Positions 1 to 8,598 are shown, counted from the stretch's first letter. The stretch is DNA of 64,000 nucleotides from Flavobacteriales bacterium (GCA_020635875.1 JACJYY010000006.1:1-64000), one strand, 5' to 3'. Notes: generated by a model not told the origin, from the letters alone. Numbers and translations are program-made.

Positions 1-2620
1 GAACATAAACTGCCGTTGACACATCAAAAGCAGTCCCCAAATTATATTCATTAACATCGTCTCCTGTAGACCCAACAATAAACATCTTTGTTCCATCTGT
101 GCTAAATGCAATACCTGTCGGAACGGTTTCTTGAGCAGCTACCGAAAAGTTTTGTGAAAAAGACACAAAACCATTCATCTCATAGGCATATTTTGGCTGA
201 TAATACACCCTCGCATTAGAATCCATAAAATTAACTGGCACCCCACTATTCGCAGGACCGGTGGCAGCATCTACATCTGCAGCAGCATTATTAGTAAAAG
301 CCGCATCTAAAAAAGTAAATTGTAATTGTGCCAAGTCATTAGCATCAGCATGATTAGTAGCATTACCTGTTAAAGAAAAAGTAGCAACTGTATCACCTAA
401 ACTCAAGGTAATAGCTGAAACCGCCAAACCTGCTGGCAAATTGGGAATAGTAAACTCTGTTGTATAATCTAATAAATTGTCTGCATCAACATCCGCAAAA
501 GTATCCCCTACTAGCACCATAGATAAGGACTGTAATACGGAACCATCATTGGTACCTGATTCCACAAAACCTAAATCATTCGAACTAACAACATCAAACG
601 TATCAACTGTATCACCTGTCCAACCAGAAATATACATTTTTGTGCCGCTTCCATTAAAAAACACATCAGAGGGTGCAGTGTCTTGAAGCCCTATGTAAAA
701 ATTATTTTCAAAAGTAGCTGTTGATATATCCCAGGCTGTAGCTAAATTATATTGATTCACATCATCTCCATTGGAACCAATTACAAACATTTTTGTCCCT
801 TGTGGATTAAATTCCAACCCTTCTGGAACAGTCTCTTCAGCTGTAACTGATAGCGCTTGTACAAAAGTAGCTGTACCTATATTATAAGGAGATGTTAAAC
901 TATATTCATATACACTGTTATTCGTATCTCCTACAACATACATCTTAGACCCATCGTATTTAAAAAAAACATCATTTGGGTTTGTGTCTTGAGCAGCTAC
1001 CGAAAAATTTTGAACATACGTAGCGGTAGAAACATCAAAACCAGTATTTAAAACGTACTCATTTATGTCATCTCCGCTTGACCCTACAATAAACATCTTT
1101 GTACCGTCAGGATTAAACGTTATGCCTTCTGGATTGTTTTCTTGGGCTACAACAGAAAAGTTTTGAAAATAAACCGCGGTAGACAGATCGTAAGCTGTTC
1201 CTACGTTATACTCATTTACGTCGTCTCCCGTGGCACCCACTACAAATAATTTCGTACCGTTATTATTAAAAGTAAATCCAGTCGGTGTCACTTCTTCGAC
1301 CGCAACAGAAAAAGAATTATTAAAAATCGCTCCATACGAATCAAATGCACCCTGTGGCTGATAAAACACTTGAGACATAGGGTCATTAAACTCAATTGGC
1401 AAAGTACTCGAAGCGGGACCAGTCGCATTGGTCACTGCTATTGCACTACCCCCAGTAAAGGCTGCGTCTAAAAACGTAAATTGCAAATCTGCCAAATCAT
1501 CAGCATCCGCATGATTTGTAGCATTACCCGACAAAGACATTGTCGCAACAGTATCTCCTATACTTAATGTAAAAGAAGCTGTTAAACCCGCAGGTAGATT
1601 AGGCACGGTAACCTCAGTCCCTAGATCCAACACATTATCTGCGTCTACATCTGCAAAAGTATCTCCTACAATATGTATTTCGATTGACTGAGTAACAGAA
1701 CCGTCATTATTGGCAGTTTCAACAAAACCTCTATTGGATTCTGGCACCATATTGTACTCATATATACTATCTGTATTACGACCAATCAAATAAACAGACT
1801 TACCTGTAGGGTGAAACACAATACCTGTAGGAATATTATCGTTCCCGCTAACCAATAACTCTTGAGTATAAACTGCCGTAGAAATATCAAAATTAGTCCC
1901 CAAATCATATTCACGTATTCTGTCGTTTTGAAAACCCACAATGAACATCTTAGTACCCGTCAAATTAAAAGCCACATCCTGAACACTACCTTCTTCAGCT
2001 GCAACCGAAAAGTTCTGAGAATAAACTGCCGTAGAAACATCAAACCCTGTACCTAAATTATACTCATAAATAGAGTTACCCGTATCACCAGAAACATACA
2101 TCTTGGTGCCATCGTAATTAAACCATAAGCCTGATGGCGCTGTATCTTCCGTTGCAACAGAAAAATTTTGTGAATACACCGACGTAGAAACATCCCATGC
2201 CGTACCCAAGTTATATTCATTCACATCATCTCCTTGAGAACCCAGAACAAACATTTTGGTACCATCCTCATTAAACCTAACAGCCTGCGGACCATTCTCC
2301 TCAGCAACTACTGAAAAATTTTGCAAAAACACCGCAGTAGAAACATCCCAAGCAGTACCTAGGTCATATTCATTCACATCATTACCTGTGTAACCTATTA
2401 CATACATCTTAGTCCCATCTGAACTAAAGGTTACACCAGTAGGTTGCGTTTCTTGCGCATTAACTGAAAAACTATTTCTCAACACACCTTTGGTTATGTT
2501 GTAAGCACCAGTAGGCTGATAGGCAATTTTCTGCGCTACTAATGAGGACGCAGAAAAAAGAATAACAGTACAGAAAACAAGATTTAACTTGTCCCTTAAA
2601 AAGTGTAATTGTTCTTTCAT
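1..2620 (-). CDS. Secreted beta-propeller repeat protein (5' part only)
   Basis: The reading frame is open from an ATG at 2620 to the left edge, so about 873 residues are visible and the C-terminus is missing. A signal peptide ends near residue 30 (ASSLVAQ). The rest is about eleven units of roughly 50 residues with the pattern FSVxAQE..P.GVxFNxDGTKMYVxG, then DDVNEYxLGTAWDVSTA. Such blades are typical of YVTN/NHL-like propellers, but I do not recognise a specific family. Two longer modules of about 128 residues interrupt the series (plus-strand positions near 191-577 and 1349-1736). They read as Asp/Ala-rich beta-sandwich-like domains and are close copies of each other. The protein is probably exported to the surface. 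A type IX sorting tail may lie beyond the edge. The function is unknown. Confidence 0.82.
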   Translation of the reverse strand, partial: MKEQLHFLRDKLNLVFCTVILFSASSLVAQKIAYQPTGAYNITKGVLRNSFSVNAQETQPTGVTFSSDGTKMYVIGYTGNDVNEYDLGTAWDVSTAVFLQNFSVVAEENGPQAVRFNEDGTKMFVLGSQGDDVNEYNLGTAWDVSTSVYSQNFSVATEDTAPSGLWFNYDGTKMYVSGDTGNSIYEYNLGTGFDVSTAVYSQNFSVAAEEGSVQDVAFNLTGTKMFIVGFQNDRIREYDLGTNFDISTAVYTQELLVSGNDNIPTGIVFHPTGKSVYLIGRNTDSIYEYNMVPESNRGFVETANNDGSVTQSIEIHIVGDTFADVDADNVLDLGTEVTVPNLPAGLTASFTLSIGDTVATMSLSGNATNHADADDLADLQFTFLDAAFTGGSAIAVTNATGPASSTLPIEFNDPMSQVFYQPQGAFDSYGAIFNNSFSVAVEEVTPTGFTFNNNGTKLFVVGATGDDVNEYNVGTAYDLSTAVYFQNFSVVAQENNPEGITFNPDGTKMFIVGSSGDDINEYVLNTGFDVSTATYVQNFSVAAQDTNPNDVFFKYDGSKMYVVGDTNNSVYEYSLTSPYNIGTATFVQALSVTAEETVPEGLEFNPQGTKMFVIGSNGDDVNQYNLATAWDISTATFENNFYIGLQDTAPSDVFFNGSGTKMYISGWTGDTVDTFDVVSSNDLGFVESGTNDGSVLQSLSMVLVGDTFADVDADNLLDYTTEFTIPNLPAGLAVSAITLSLGDTVATFSLTGNATNHADANDLAQLQFTFLDAAFTNNAAADVDAATGPANSGVPVNFMDSNARVYYQPKYAYEMNGFVSFSQNFSVAAQETVPTGIAFSTDGTKMFIVGSTGDDVNEYNLGTAFDVSTAVYV
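191..577 (-). repeat. Intragenic long repeat, copy A
   Basis: This coding repeat of about 385 bp lies in the beta-propeller gene and is homologous to copy B, about 1158 bp away. Both copies encode the same string of motifs: YQPK or YQPQ at the start, GDTFADVDADNLLD, NLPAGL, LSLGDTVATFSLTGNATNHADA and FLDAAFT. Boundaries are approximate and were set by eye. Confidence 0.7.
1349..1736 (-). repeat. Intragenic long repeat, copy B
   Basis: This is the second copy of the module in the same gene. It shares the ADDADDLADLQF-like core and the GDTFADVDADN segment with copy A. Five propeller units separate the copies, so the protein appears to have grown by duplication of a block of propeller units plus one module. 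Boundaries are approximate. Confidence 0.7.
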
Positions 2621-2836
2621 AATTATAAGTTGTTATAGTTGCTTTTGGTTTTATTTTTTTGTGTTTAAATCGATAAAAAACAACACAAATACGTACTGAT
2701 TTTACACTATACACGAATTAAAAATAACCCAAATACTAAATAAAACCAAAAAAAATTGTTAACATTATCAAAAAAAACTGTGCAAACCTAATAAAATTAG
2801 ACTTGAACAGCAATCGATTTTTCTTATGATTTACTT

Positions 2837-3976
2837 TTACTTTATTATATTCCTTGAAATCACCACTTTTTGAATTTCGGTGGTTCCTTCGCCAATTGTA
2901 CAAAGTTTTGCATCACGATAAAACTTTTCTACTGGAAAATCTTTGGTGTAACCGTAACCTCCGTGTATTTGAACAGCTTCATTTGCAATCCTAACACAAG
3001 CCTCTGAAGCGTACATTTTACTCATTGCTCCCTCAGTAGTCATTTTGCGGTCATTGTTCTTTAAAAAGGCTGCTTTGTGTAGTAATAATTCAGATGCTTC
3101 TATTTCTGTGGCCATATCAACCAACTTAAATGAAACACCTTGAAAAGCACTAATAGGTTTACCAAACTGTTGACGCTCTTTAGCGTATTTAAGGGAAGCT
3201 TCATATGCTCCTTTGGAGATACCTAAAGAAAGTGCTCCTATAGATATTCGTCCACCATCTAATATCTTCATAGATTGAATAAATCCCTCGCCTACTTCTC
3301 CTAAACGATGACTATCTGGCACTCTACAATTATCAAACACCAACTCTGCCGTTTCGCTGGCTCTCATCCCTAATTTATCTTCTTTTTTTCCACTGGTAAA
3401 ACCTAGCATTCCCTTTTCTACCACAAATGCGGTCATACCGTGAGAGTCTCCTTTTTCACCAGTCCTTACAATCACTACTGCTATATCACCAGATTTACCG
3501 TGTGTAATAAAATTCTTAGCTCCATTAATCACCCAATCATTTCCATCCTTAACGGCTGTGGTATTCATTCCTCCTGCATCAGATCCTGTATTATGTTCTG
3601 TTAATCCCCAAGCACCAATATGCGCTCCTGAAGCTAACTTAGGAATCCATTTTTGTTTTTGTTCCTCATCACCAAACATCAAAATATGATTAGTACACAA
3701 AGAATTATGGGCTGCAACTGACAACCCAATTGAAGGGTCTACCTTAGACAATTCTTCAATAATAGTAATGTACTCATGATAGCCCAATCCAGACCCTCCT
3801 AATTCTTCAGGAACAAGCACCCCCATAAAACCCATTTCTCCTAATTTGCGAAATAAATCTACTGGAAAAAATTGAGCTTCGTCCCATTGCATTATGTATG
3901 GGCGGATATGTTGTTCTGCAAAATCTCTAATAGATTCTGCTATCATTTGTTGGGATTCACTATAATCAAAATTCAT
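2837..3976 (-). CDS. Acyl-CoA dehydrogenase
   Basis: This is a cytoplasmic FAD enzyme that oxidises an acyl-CoA to the trans-2-enoyl-CoA and passes electrons to electron-transfer flavoprotein. At 379 residues it has the normal length of the short-chain-like family. The family signature GLTEHNTGSDAGG lies at residues 124-136 in the middle beta domain. The C-terminal domain holds IHGGYGYTKDFPVEKFYRD followed by GEGTTEIQ, whose first Glu is at the usual place of the catalytic base. It is the last gene of a minus-strand run, 13 bp behind the helix-hairpin-helix gene. Its substrate cannot be told from the sequence. It is probably used for fatty-acid or branched-chain amino-acid breakdown. Confidence 0.92.
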   Translation of the reverse strand: MNFDYSESQQMIAESIRDFAEQHIRPYIMQWDEAQFFPVDLFRKLGEMGFMGVLVPEELGGSGLGYHEYITIIEELSKVDPSIGLSVAAHNSLCTNHILMFGDEEQKQKWIPKLASGAHIGAWGLTEHNTGSDAGGMNTTAVKDGNDWVINGAKNFITHGKSGDIAVVIVRTGEKGDSHGMTAFVVEKGMLGFTSGKKEDKLGMRASETAELVFDNCRVPDSHRLGEVGEGFIQSMKILDGGRISIGALSLGISKGAYEASLKYAKERQQFGKPISAFQGVSFKLVDMATEIEASELLLHKAAFLKNNDRKMTTEGAMSKMYASEACVRIANEAVQIHGGYGYTKDFPVEKFYRDAKLCTIGEGTTEIQKVVISRNIIK

Positions 3977-3989
3977 CTACATCTAAATT

Positions 3990-4829
3990 TTAGAACTGCA
4001 AATATAAAGCAATTATATCAACCATGCCGTTTGGAAAACCTTTAATCTCATATAAATCTTCAATCGCAATATCATTACCATGCATAGTCCTATAAGTAAT
4101 AATCTCCTTGGATAATTGATAGTCAAAATAAGGAAATGCCATCAGCTCCTTTAACGAAGATTGATTAATATTAATACGATTGGGCGTAACCTCCTTTTTG
4201 TTAATAACAAGATATTCTTTTAGGGAATTTATCAACTCCTTTGGCATTCCATAAACCAACGTTAACTGATCAGTATCATAAAAACCTCCTAACTTACTTC
4301 TTACCTCCAGAATACGTTGCGATCGAACCTCCCCTATTCCCGAAATTGTCATGAGTTCTTCCTTAGTGGCTGTGTTCAGATTAATACGCTTAATTATGGA
4401 TTGCGTTTGTCTTTTAGTTATAGTCTTATTGACAAACTCTGGGAACTTGAAATAGGGTTTAATGACCTCAAGCAATGAATCTGAAATTTGAGTTATATCC
4501 TGAAATTCGTTGGCAGAACTCAAAAAGTTTCCTTTTTCTCGAAATGTGTTTAAACGGTCTATTTCTTCTGGCGAAAGCCCTAAAATATACCCCTTATAAT
4601 CTGATAAGTAGTTAGGATTAAACGGTTTTGGAGTTTGGCGAATTGAATCTTGACTTTTTTGGATACTGTCCAACGTAATTTGATGAGCTTCCCAACCTTT
4701 TTCATCCTCGGATACAGGAAGGGGAAGTGACTTAAAACAATCAAAATACAATAGTGCCTGAAACACAATTATTATCGCTACCAAAAACACAACCGCATAA
4801 CGCTGTGGTTTGGTAAAAACAAAATCCAT
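3990..4829 (-). CDS. Helix-hairpin-helix protein, ComEA-like, membrane-anchored
   Basis: This 279-residue protein has one N-terminal membrane segment (about residues 11-31) followed by a periplasmic part with three helix-hairpin-helix units. The first is degenerate (about 85-125, LSPEEIDRLNTF). The second is clear (about 148-210, INLNTATKEELMTISGIGE). The third runs from about 218 to the end (ININQSSLKELMAF). The INLNTAxxEEL-GIG pattern is that of ComEA, which binds incoming DNA during uptake. Three units in tandem is longer than classical ComEA but common among Bacteroidota annotations. It starts 7 bp after the symporter gene. A DNA-uptake role is an inference from the domain. No other competence gene lies in the window. 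Confidence 0.8.
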   Translation of the reverse strand: MDFVFTKPQRYAVVFLVAIIIVFQALLYFDCFKSLPLPVSEDEKGWEAHQITLDSIQKSQDSIRQTPKPFNPNYLSDYKGYILGLSPEEIDRLNTFREKGNFLSSANEFQDITQISDSLLEVIKPYFKFPEFVNKTITKRQTQSIIKRINLNTATKEELMTISGIGEVRSQRILEVRSKLGGFYDTDQLTLVYGMPKELINSLKEYLVINKKEVTPNRININQSSLKELMAFPYFDYQLSKEIITYRTMHGNDIAIEDLYEIKGFPNGMVDIIALYLQF

Positions 4830-4836
4830 ATCAGAT

Positions 4837-6453
4837 TTATTTATTTGAAGAACGAATCGCTTCCAAGTATTTTGAAAGCTCTTTTTTCACTTTTGGATAT
4901 AAAAACAAAAGCCCTAACATATTAGGAAAAACCAAAGCCAAAATCATCGCGTCCGAAAAACGAATTACAGCATCTAATGTAGACGCCGCTCCAATCACGG
5001 TAAAAACCAAAAACAAAACTTTATACGTCAAGTCAGAATTTTTGCTTCTTCCAAATAAAAACATCCATGATTGCAAACCATAATAAGACCACGAAATCAT
5101 TGATGAAAATGCGAATAAAACAATCGCAACTGTCAACACATTAGAAAAACCAGGCAACACACTATCGAATGCCATAGTAGTTAAACCAACTCCACCTATT
5201 GACTCTCCTGTTGAGTTTAATATTACATTACTAGAATACCCCCCATACACAAACACATCGTTCATATTAAAAAGAACAATAACCAATGCCGTCATCGTAC
5301 AAATCAACACCGTGTCAATAAAAGGCTCTAACATGGCTACCACTCCCTCAGAGGCAGGATATTTCGTCTTAACGGCAGAATGGGCAATTGCCGCAGAACC
5401 AGCACCAGCCTCATTCGAAAAAGCAGCTCTTTTGAATCCTATAATCAATACTCCAACTAGACCGCCAACAGTCGCTGTAGGAGAAAAAGCTTCGGAGATA
5501 ATCTGTATAAAAGCATCATCCAAAAATTGATAATTCATGGCAATAATCACTAAACAAGCGCCTACATATAGTGCTGCCATAAAAGGGACAACTTTTTCGG
5601 TTACTTTAGCGATTCTCTTAATTCCACCGATAATCACTACTCCTGTTAATGCAGCCAAAAAAAGTCCTATCCAAAAACCTGAACTCCCACCTTTCAAATC
5701 AAAAAATAACTGTATTTGAGAAGTGGCTTGGTTCGATTGAAAAGCATTACCTCCACCAAATGAAGCTCCTACACAAAGTATCGCAAATAGCACCCCTAAT
5801 CCTTTTCCAATTTTTGCCTTTCCTAAATCACTCAATCCTTTACTCAAGTAATACATAGGCCCTCCGTAAACTGTGCCATCATCCGAGACATCTCTGTATT
5901 TAACCCCTAAAGTACACTCTACAAATTTGGTTGACATAGCCAATAAGCCACTAATAATCATCCAGAAGGTCGCTCCTGGTCCTCCTATACCAATAGCTGC
6001 TGCCACCCCGGCAATGTTTCCTAAACCTACAGTACCCGAAACAGCTGTCGCCAAGGCTTGAAAATGACTTACTTCTCCCTCTGCACTTTCAGATTTTATG
6101 GTTTGTTTAATGTCTCCATCAACAATATTCACAGTTTCGTGATCTGAATCGTTGATAGATTCATGAGCGTCAATTCCATCATATTTACCTCTGACTACTT
6201 GTATAGCCAAACCCATTTTTCTGATGTTGATAAAAGAAAAAATCAATGTAAAAAACAAAGCTCCAAATACTAAGAGTAGGAGTACTATGGGAACTTTAAT
6301 GGTGTCCGAAAATGAAATTGAATACAGTACTACGTCTTCTGAAAAACTTGCAATCGGTTCAAAAAAATCATTAATTTTTTCATCCAATCCTCGTTCCCTT
6401 GCATTACTAATCAAGGGGAATAATAAGAGAGATACCAACTTTATCAGTCTCAT
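4837..6453 (-). CDS. Sodium:alanine symporter family protein (AgcS)
   Basis: This is a polytopic inner-membrane carrier of 538 residues that should take up alanine or glycine with Na+. The family hallmark SGTVGLGNIAGVAAAIGIGG sits in the first third, and FKRAAFSNEAGAGSAAIAHS lies in the middle. About ten hydrophobic segments follow a signal-like first segment (LVSLLLFPLISNA). A loop of about 45 residues rich in acidic residues (KYDGIDAHESINDSDHETVN) precedes the signature and is probably cytoplasmic. Its neighbours are a pspC-like gene 18 bp upstream and the HhH gene 7 bp downstream, so all four genes likely form one transcript. The exact substrate is not certain. Confidence 0.9.
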   Translation of the reverse strand: MRLIKLVSLLLFPLISNARERGLDEKINDFFEPIASFSEDVVLYSISFSDTIKVPIVLLLLVFGALFFTLIFSFINIRKMGLAIQVVRGKYDGIDAHESINDSDHETVNIVDGDIKQTIKSESAEGEVSHFQALATAVSGTVGLGNIAGVAAAIGIGGPGATFWMIISGLLAMSTKFVECTLGVKYRDVSDDGTVYGGPMYYLSKGLSDLGKAKIGKGLGVLFAILCVGASFGGGNAFQSNQATSQIQLFFDLKGGSSGFWIGLFLAALTGVVIIGGIKRIAKVTEKVVPFMAALYVGACLVIIAMNYQFLDDAFIQIISEAFSPTATVGGLVGVLIIGFKRAAFSNEAGAGSAAIAHSAVKTKYPASEGVVAMLEPFIDTVLICTMTALVIVLFNMNDVFVYGGYSSNVILNSTGESIGGVGLTTMAFDSVLPGFSNVLTVAIVLFAFSSMISWSYYGLQSWMFLFGRSKNSDLTYKVLFLVFTVIGAASTLDAVIRFSDAMILALVFPNMLGLLFLYPKVKKELSKYLEAIRSSNK

Positions 6454-6471
6454 AAACTACTTTTAAACTTT

Positions 6472-6699
6472 TTACAAATCAAACACTGAACTGCGTTTAG
6501 TATAAACTAAGTCCTTCAATCTCAACCAAAACGCCAGTATAAGGTACACCACAAACCACAATCCTACCGTTGCAAACGATAAGTAAACAAAAAATAAACG
6601 TACGCTTGAAGTTCGCATTCCTAGACGATCTGCTAATCTCGAAGATACTTCGAAACCATTTCGTTCCATAAAGTATCGCAACCGTTCGGTTAACCTCAT
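6472..6699 (-). CDS. PspC domain protein, small membrane protein
   Basis: This 75-residue protein has the PspC pattern: a basic amphipathic N-terminus, an SRLADRLGMRTSSVRLFFVY stretch, and one hydrophobic segment (about residues 33-58, ending LILAFWLRLKDL). In other bacteria PspC domains sense or respond to envelope stress, but many Bacteroidota carry short stand-alone versions of unknown role. It is the first gene of the minus-strand run leading to the symporter, the HhH protein and the acyl-CoA dehydrogenase. It is divergent from apaG. A -7-like element for it is described separately. Confidence 0.75.
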   Translation of the reverse strand: MRLTERLRYFMERNGFEVSSRLADRLGMRTSSVRLFFVYLSFATVGLWFVVYLILAFWLRLKDLVYTKRSSVFDL

Positions 6700-6754
6700 A
6701 TTGGTTTAGTCTGGTAAAATCCTCGTAAAAATACTGAAACCCATTAAACATATC

Positions 6755-6762
6755 CAAAATTA
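6755..6762 (-). promoter_or_regulatory. Putative -7 element for the pspC-symporter run
   Basis: On the minus strand the sequence reads TAATTTTG, a full match to the Bacteroidota -7 consensus TAnnTTTG, about 55 bp before the pspC-like start codon. No TTTG is found 19 bp further upstream, so the match is only partial. It abuts the -33 element of the divergent apaG promoter, so the two transcripts may compete. Confidence 0.35.
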
Positions 6763-6794
6763 TTTGATTAAACCTTAATATTTTTGTAGGTTTG
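6763..6794 (+). promoter_or_regulatory. apaG promoter, Bacteroidota type
   Basis: TTTG at 6763-6766 and TAGGTTTG at 6787-6794 are separated by 20 bp. This is close to the TTTG-N19-TAnnTTTG consensus of the Bacteroidota primary sigma factor. Transcription would begin near 6800, leaving a leader of about 30 bases before the ATG at 6832. This supports the internal start over the upstream one at 6805, which would sit almost on the transcription start. Confidence 0.6.
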
Positions 6795-6831
6795 GGTTGA
6801 AAATGTGCATGTTTTTTTAAAGTTTAAAATT

Positions 6832-7218
6832 ATGGTTTCTCAAATCACACGTGGTATTAAGATTTCTGTACTTACTTTTTTTGAAGATTCATTTTATGCG
6901 AATCAAAAATTACAATATGCATTTTGTTATGAGATTACAATAGAAAATCAAAGTAACTCGATTGTACAACTTACCTCTAGACACTGGGAGATATTTGATG
7001 CTCTTGATACCTCTAAAATTGTTGAGGGAGAAGGTGTGGTCGGAAAAAAACCCATTCTTCAAATCGGAGAAAAATACACATACCGCTCAGGTTGTTTATT
7101 ATCATCGCCACACGGTGCGATGAATGGTTATTTTAACATGATAGACTTCAATTCTTCGAATCGATTTAGCGTTATTGTTCCTACCTTCAAATTAAATTCC
7201 CCTTTTGCTTTAAATTAA
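6832..7218 (+). CDS. apaG: ApaG domain protein (Co2+/Mg2+ efflux protein ApaG family)
   Basis: This small soluble beta-sandwich protein has 128 residues from the chosen start. It shows the family's pattern: YEITIENQSNSIVQLTSRHW, then a GEGVVGKKPILQIGEKYTY segment, and SPHGAMNGYF near the end. ApaG homologues are linked to divalent-cation resistance in enterobacteria, but their biochemical role is not settled. The ATG at 6832 (MVSQITRG) fits the family's usual N-terminus. An in-frame ATG at 6805 would add nine residues (MHVFLKFKI) and is less likely given the promoter. A 7-bp hairpin follows the stop codon. Confidence 0.88.
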   Translation: MVSQITRGIKISVLTFFEDSFYANQKLQYAFCYEITIENQSNSIVQLTSRHWEIFDALDTSKIVEGEGVVGKKPILQIGEKYTYRSGCLLSSPHGAMNGYFNMIDFNSSNRFSVIVPTFKLNSPFALN

Positions 7219-7221
7219 AGT

Positions 7222-7250
7222 AAAACCTAACATTTATCAGGTTTTCTGTT
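7222..7250 (+). terminator. Weak hairpin after apaG
   Basis: AAAACCT (7222-7228) can pair with AGGTTTT (7239-7245) across a 10-base loop, followed by TCTGTT. The stem has only two G:C pairs per arm and a poor T-tract, so termination would be leaky. Confidence 0.35.
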
Positions 7251-7262
7251 AACTCTTGGAGG

Positions 7263-7270
7263 TACATTTG
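7263..7270 (+). promoter_or_regulatory. -7 element upstream of the carbonic anhydrase
   Basis: TACATTTG matches TAnnTTTG and lies 24 bp before the ATG at 7295. Only a T-rich stretch (GTTTTCTG near 7241), without a clean TTTG, is found at the -33 distance. It would start a transcript for the inorganic-carbon locus. Confidence 0.45.
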
Positions 7271-7294
7271 CATAACAATTAAATCATATGCAAT

Positions 7295-8017
7295 ATGAAA
7301 TCTTATATATTTCAACTTTCAGTACTGGTAAGTCTAATAGGATTAGCCTTATTGGGATGTAAAAAAGAATCTTCTAACCTTAATTTATCTTCTTTTCCTC
7401 CTACTTTCGAAGACGCCATAATCAAAACAAACCCAATCCAAACACTTATCGAAGGTAACCTGCGTTTTATATCCGGAAATCCCATTCATCCTGACACCTC
7501 TTTAGAGCGAATCAAGGAGTTAAAAAAAGGACAAAACCCCTATGCAGTCGTAGTTAGTTGCTCCGATTCGAGAGTTCCTCCAGAGTTAGTTTTTGACCAA
7601 GGCTTAGGAGATATCTTTACCATTCGTACCGCTGGAAATATTATAGGAGATTATGAATTAGGAAGTATTGAATACGCAGTAGAACATGCTGGCGCAAAAT
7701 TGGTGGTTGTACTAGGTCACGAAAATTGTGGTGCTTTAACCGCTTTTATTAATCATAAGCCTGATGAGACACACGGACATGAACATGATCATATTGATGA
7801 CATTTTATCGTATTTAAAAGAGGAAAAAGAGCTACAAAACATTCCTGATTCACTTAAAGCAAATATAAATCTGGCCGTAAAAAAGAATGTGGAACATGGT
7901 GTTACCTTACTTAAAAATGCAGCACCAATTATGTCTTCAGCGGTTAAAAAAGGTGACCTTACTATCGTAGGTGCCATTTATGATTTAGATACTGGAAAAG
8001 TCACTTTTTTAAATTAA
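7295..8017 (+). CDS. Beta-class carbonic anhydrase, lipoprotein
   Basis: This enzyme interconverts CO2 and bicarbonate. It has 240 residues and begins with a lipoprotein signal ending LLGC at Cys22, so it should be anchored on the periplasmic side of a membrane instead of being cytoplasmic. The zinc site is complete: Cys89, Asp91 and Arg93 in CSDSR, and His142 and Cys145 in GHENCG. The AGNI and EYAVEHAG segments are also in place. A short His-rich stretch (HGHEHDH, about residues 160-166) follows the active site. It precedes dabA, dabB and a SulP transporter, which together suggest an inorganic-carbon uptake locus. Confidence in the family is very high. The outer or inner membrane location is inferred. 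Confidence 0.93.
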   Translation: MKSYIFQLSVLVSLIGLALLGCKKESSNLNLSSFPPTFEDAIIKTNPIQTLIEGNLRFISGNPIHPDTSLERIKELKKGQNPYAVVVSCSDSRVPPELVFDQGLGDIFTIRTAGNIIGDYELGSIEYAVEHAGAKLVVVLGHENCGALTAFINHKPDETHGHEHDHIDDILSYLKEEKELQNIPDSLKANINLAVKKNVEHGVTLLKNAAPIMSSAVKKGDLTIVGAIYDLDTGKVTFLN

Positions 8018-8072
8018 AACCCACTTTTTTTACCTGTTTTTCACATTTAGAATAATTTTCATTTAAGAAAAA

Positions 8073-8492
8073 ATGAGCCTATTTAATAGTATATCGAACA
8101 AACTTAAGCTCCTAGGTCACTTACTGGGAGCTCTAGTGGTATACACTATTGTTTTTTCCTCATTACAATCAAAAAACACAGAAAATTATACGATTGACAA
8201 TCCTTTTTTTGGCAAAAAGCAACACTCTCATTCTTGTCATTTTTCAATTAAACACAATTCTTCTACAGAATTTTTCTTTATTGAAATTGAAGAAAAAACC
8301 GAAACCGAAACCAACAATCATAGTGAAAATAACGCTGTCGTAATACACTACAACATTAAACGGGAGTCCTCTTTTTCTATCGTCAAGAGAAATCTCTCAG
8401 TTGTTTTTCAGTATACATCTTATAAACGACTTCAATTCTACGACCTGTATTGTTGTTGGAAAAACCCTTCTGTTTACACATTGCTTTCGTAG
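8073..8492 (+). CDS. Hypothetical protein upstream of dabA
   Basis: I do not recognise a family. The 139-residue product has a hydrophobic N-terminal segment (about residues 13-31, LLGHLLGALVVYTIVFSS), possibly a signal anchor. A histidine cluster HSHSCH follows at residues 51-56, then a run of alternating Glu/Thr (EEKTETETNN), and an aromatic tail with a Cys pair (LYCCWKN). It lies between the carbonic anhydrase and dabA on the same strand, so it may belong to the same transcript. The HSHSCH cluster could bind metal, but this is only a guess. It could be a non-essential passenger or a lineage-specific membrane protein. Confidence 0.55.
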   Translation: MSLFNSISNKLKLLGHLLGALVVYTIVFSSLQSKNTENYTIDNPFFGKKQHSHSCHFSIKHNSSTEFFFIEIEEKTETETNNHSENNAVVIHYNIKRESSFSIVKRNLSVVFQYTSYKRLQFYDLYCCWKNPSVYTLLS

Positions 8493-8570
8493 TGATGTAA
8501 TTCTTGTCTTTAATAGAACAGAAGATTTCTATTGCTGTTAATATAGCAGTACTTTTTCTCAATTACATCA
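8493..8570 (+). repeat. Inverted repeat in the dabA leader
   Basis: TGATGTAATT at 8493-8502 is perfectly complementary to AATTACATCA at 8561-8570. Between the arms lies a smaller TGCT/AGCA hairpin (about 8533-8548). The structure begins directly after the stop codon of the small upstream gene and ends 28 bp before the dabA ATG. It could fold in the RNA as a branched leader or bind a dimeric regulator as DNA. The sequence cannot decide between these. Confidence 0.5.
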
Positions 8571-8598
8571 TTTTATTAACTCTTTAAAGAACAATAAA

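Noticed and set aside
477..2056. Short plus-strand open frames (477-686, 1862-2056)
   Set aside because: They lie antisense to the repeat gene and owe their openness to its repeats.
191..2460. Regular 150-bp repeats as a possible CRISPR array
   Set aside because: The repeats are coding, imperfect and much longer than CRISPR repeats and spacers.
2689..2694. A TACGTA upstream of the propeller gene as part of the nitrate regulon
   Set aside because: A lone 6-bp match is expected often by chance in DNA this AT-rich, and it lacks the CAAATCTACGTA arrangement and clustered copies.
2472..2714. 80-residue open frame on the minus strand at the start of the propeller gene
   Set aside because: It overlaps the signal peptide and first blade of the repeat protein in another frame and has no recognisable features.
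6497..6757. 86-residue minus-strand open frame overlapping the PspC gene
   Set aside because: The other frame matches PspC and has the right length. This one has no family match and crosses the divergent promoter.
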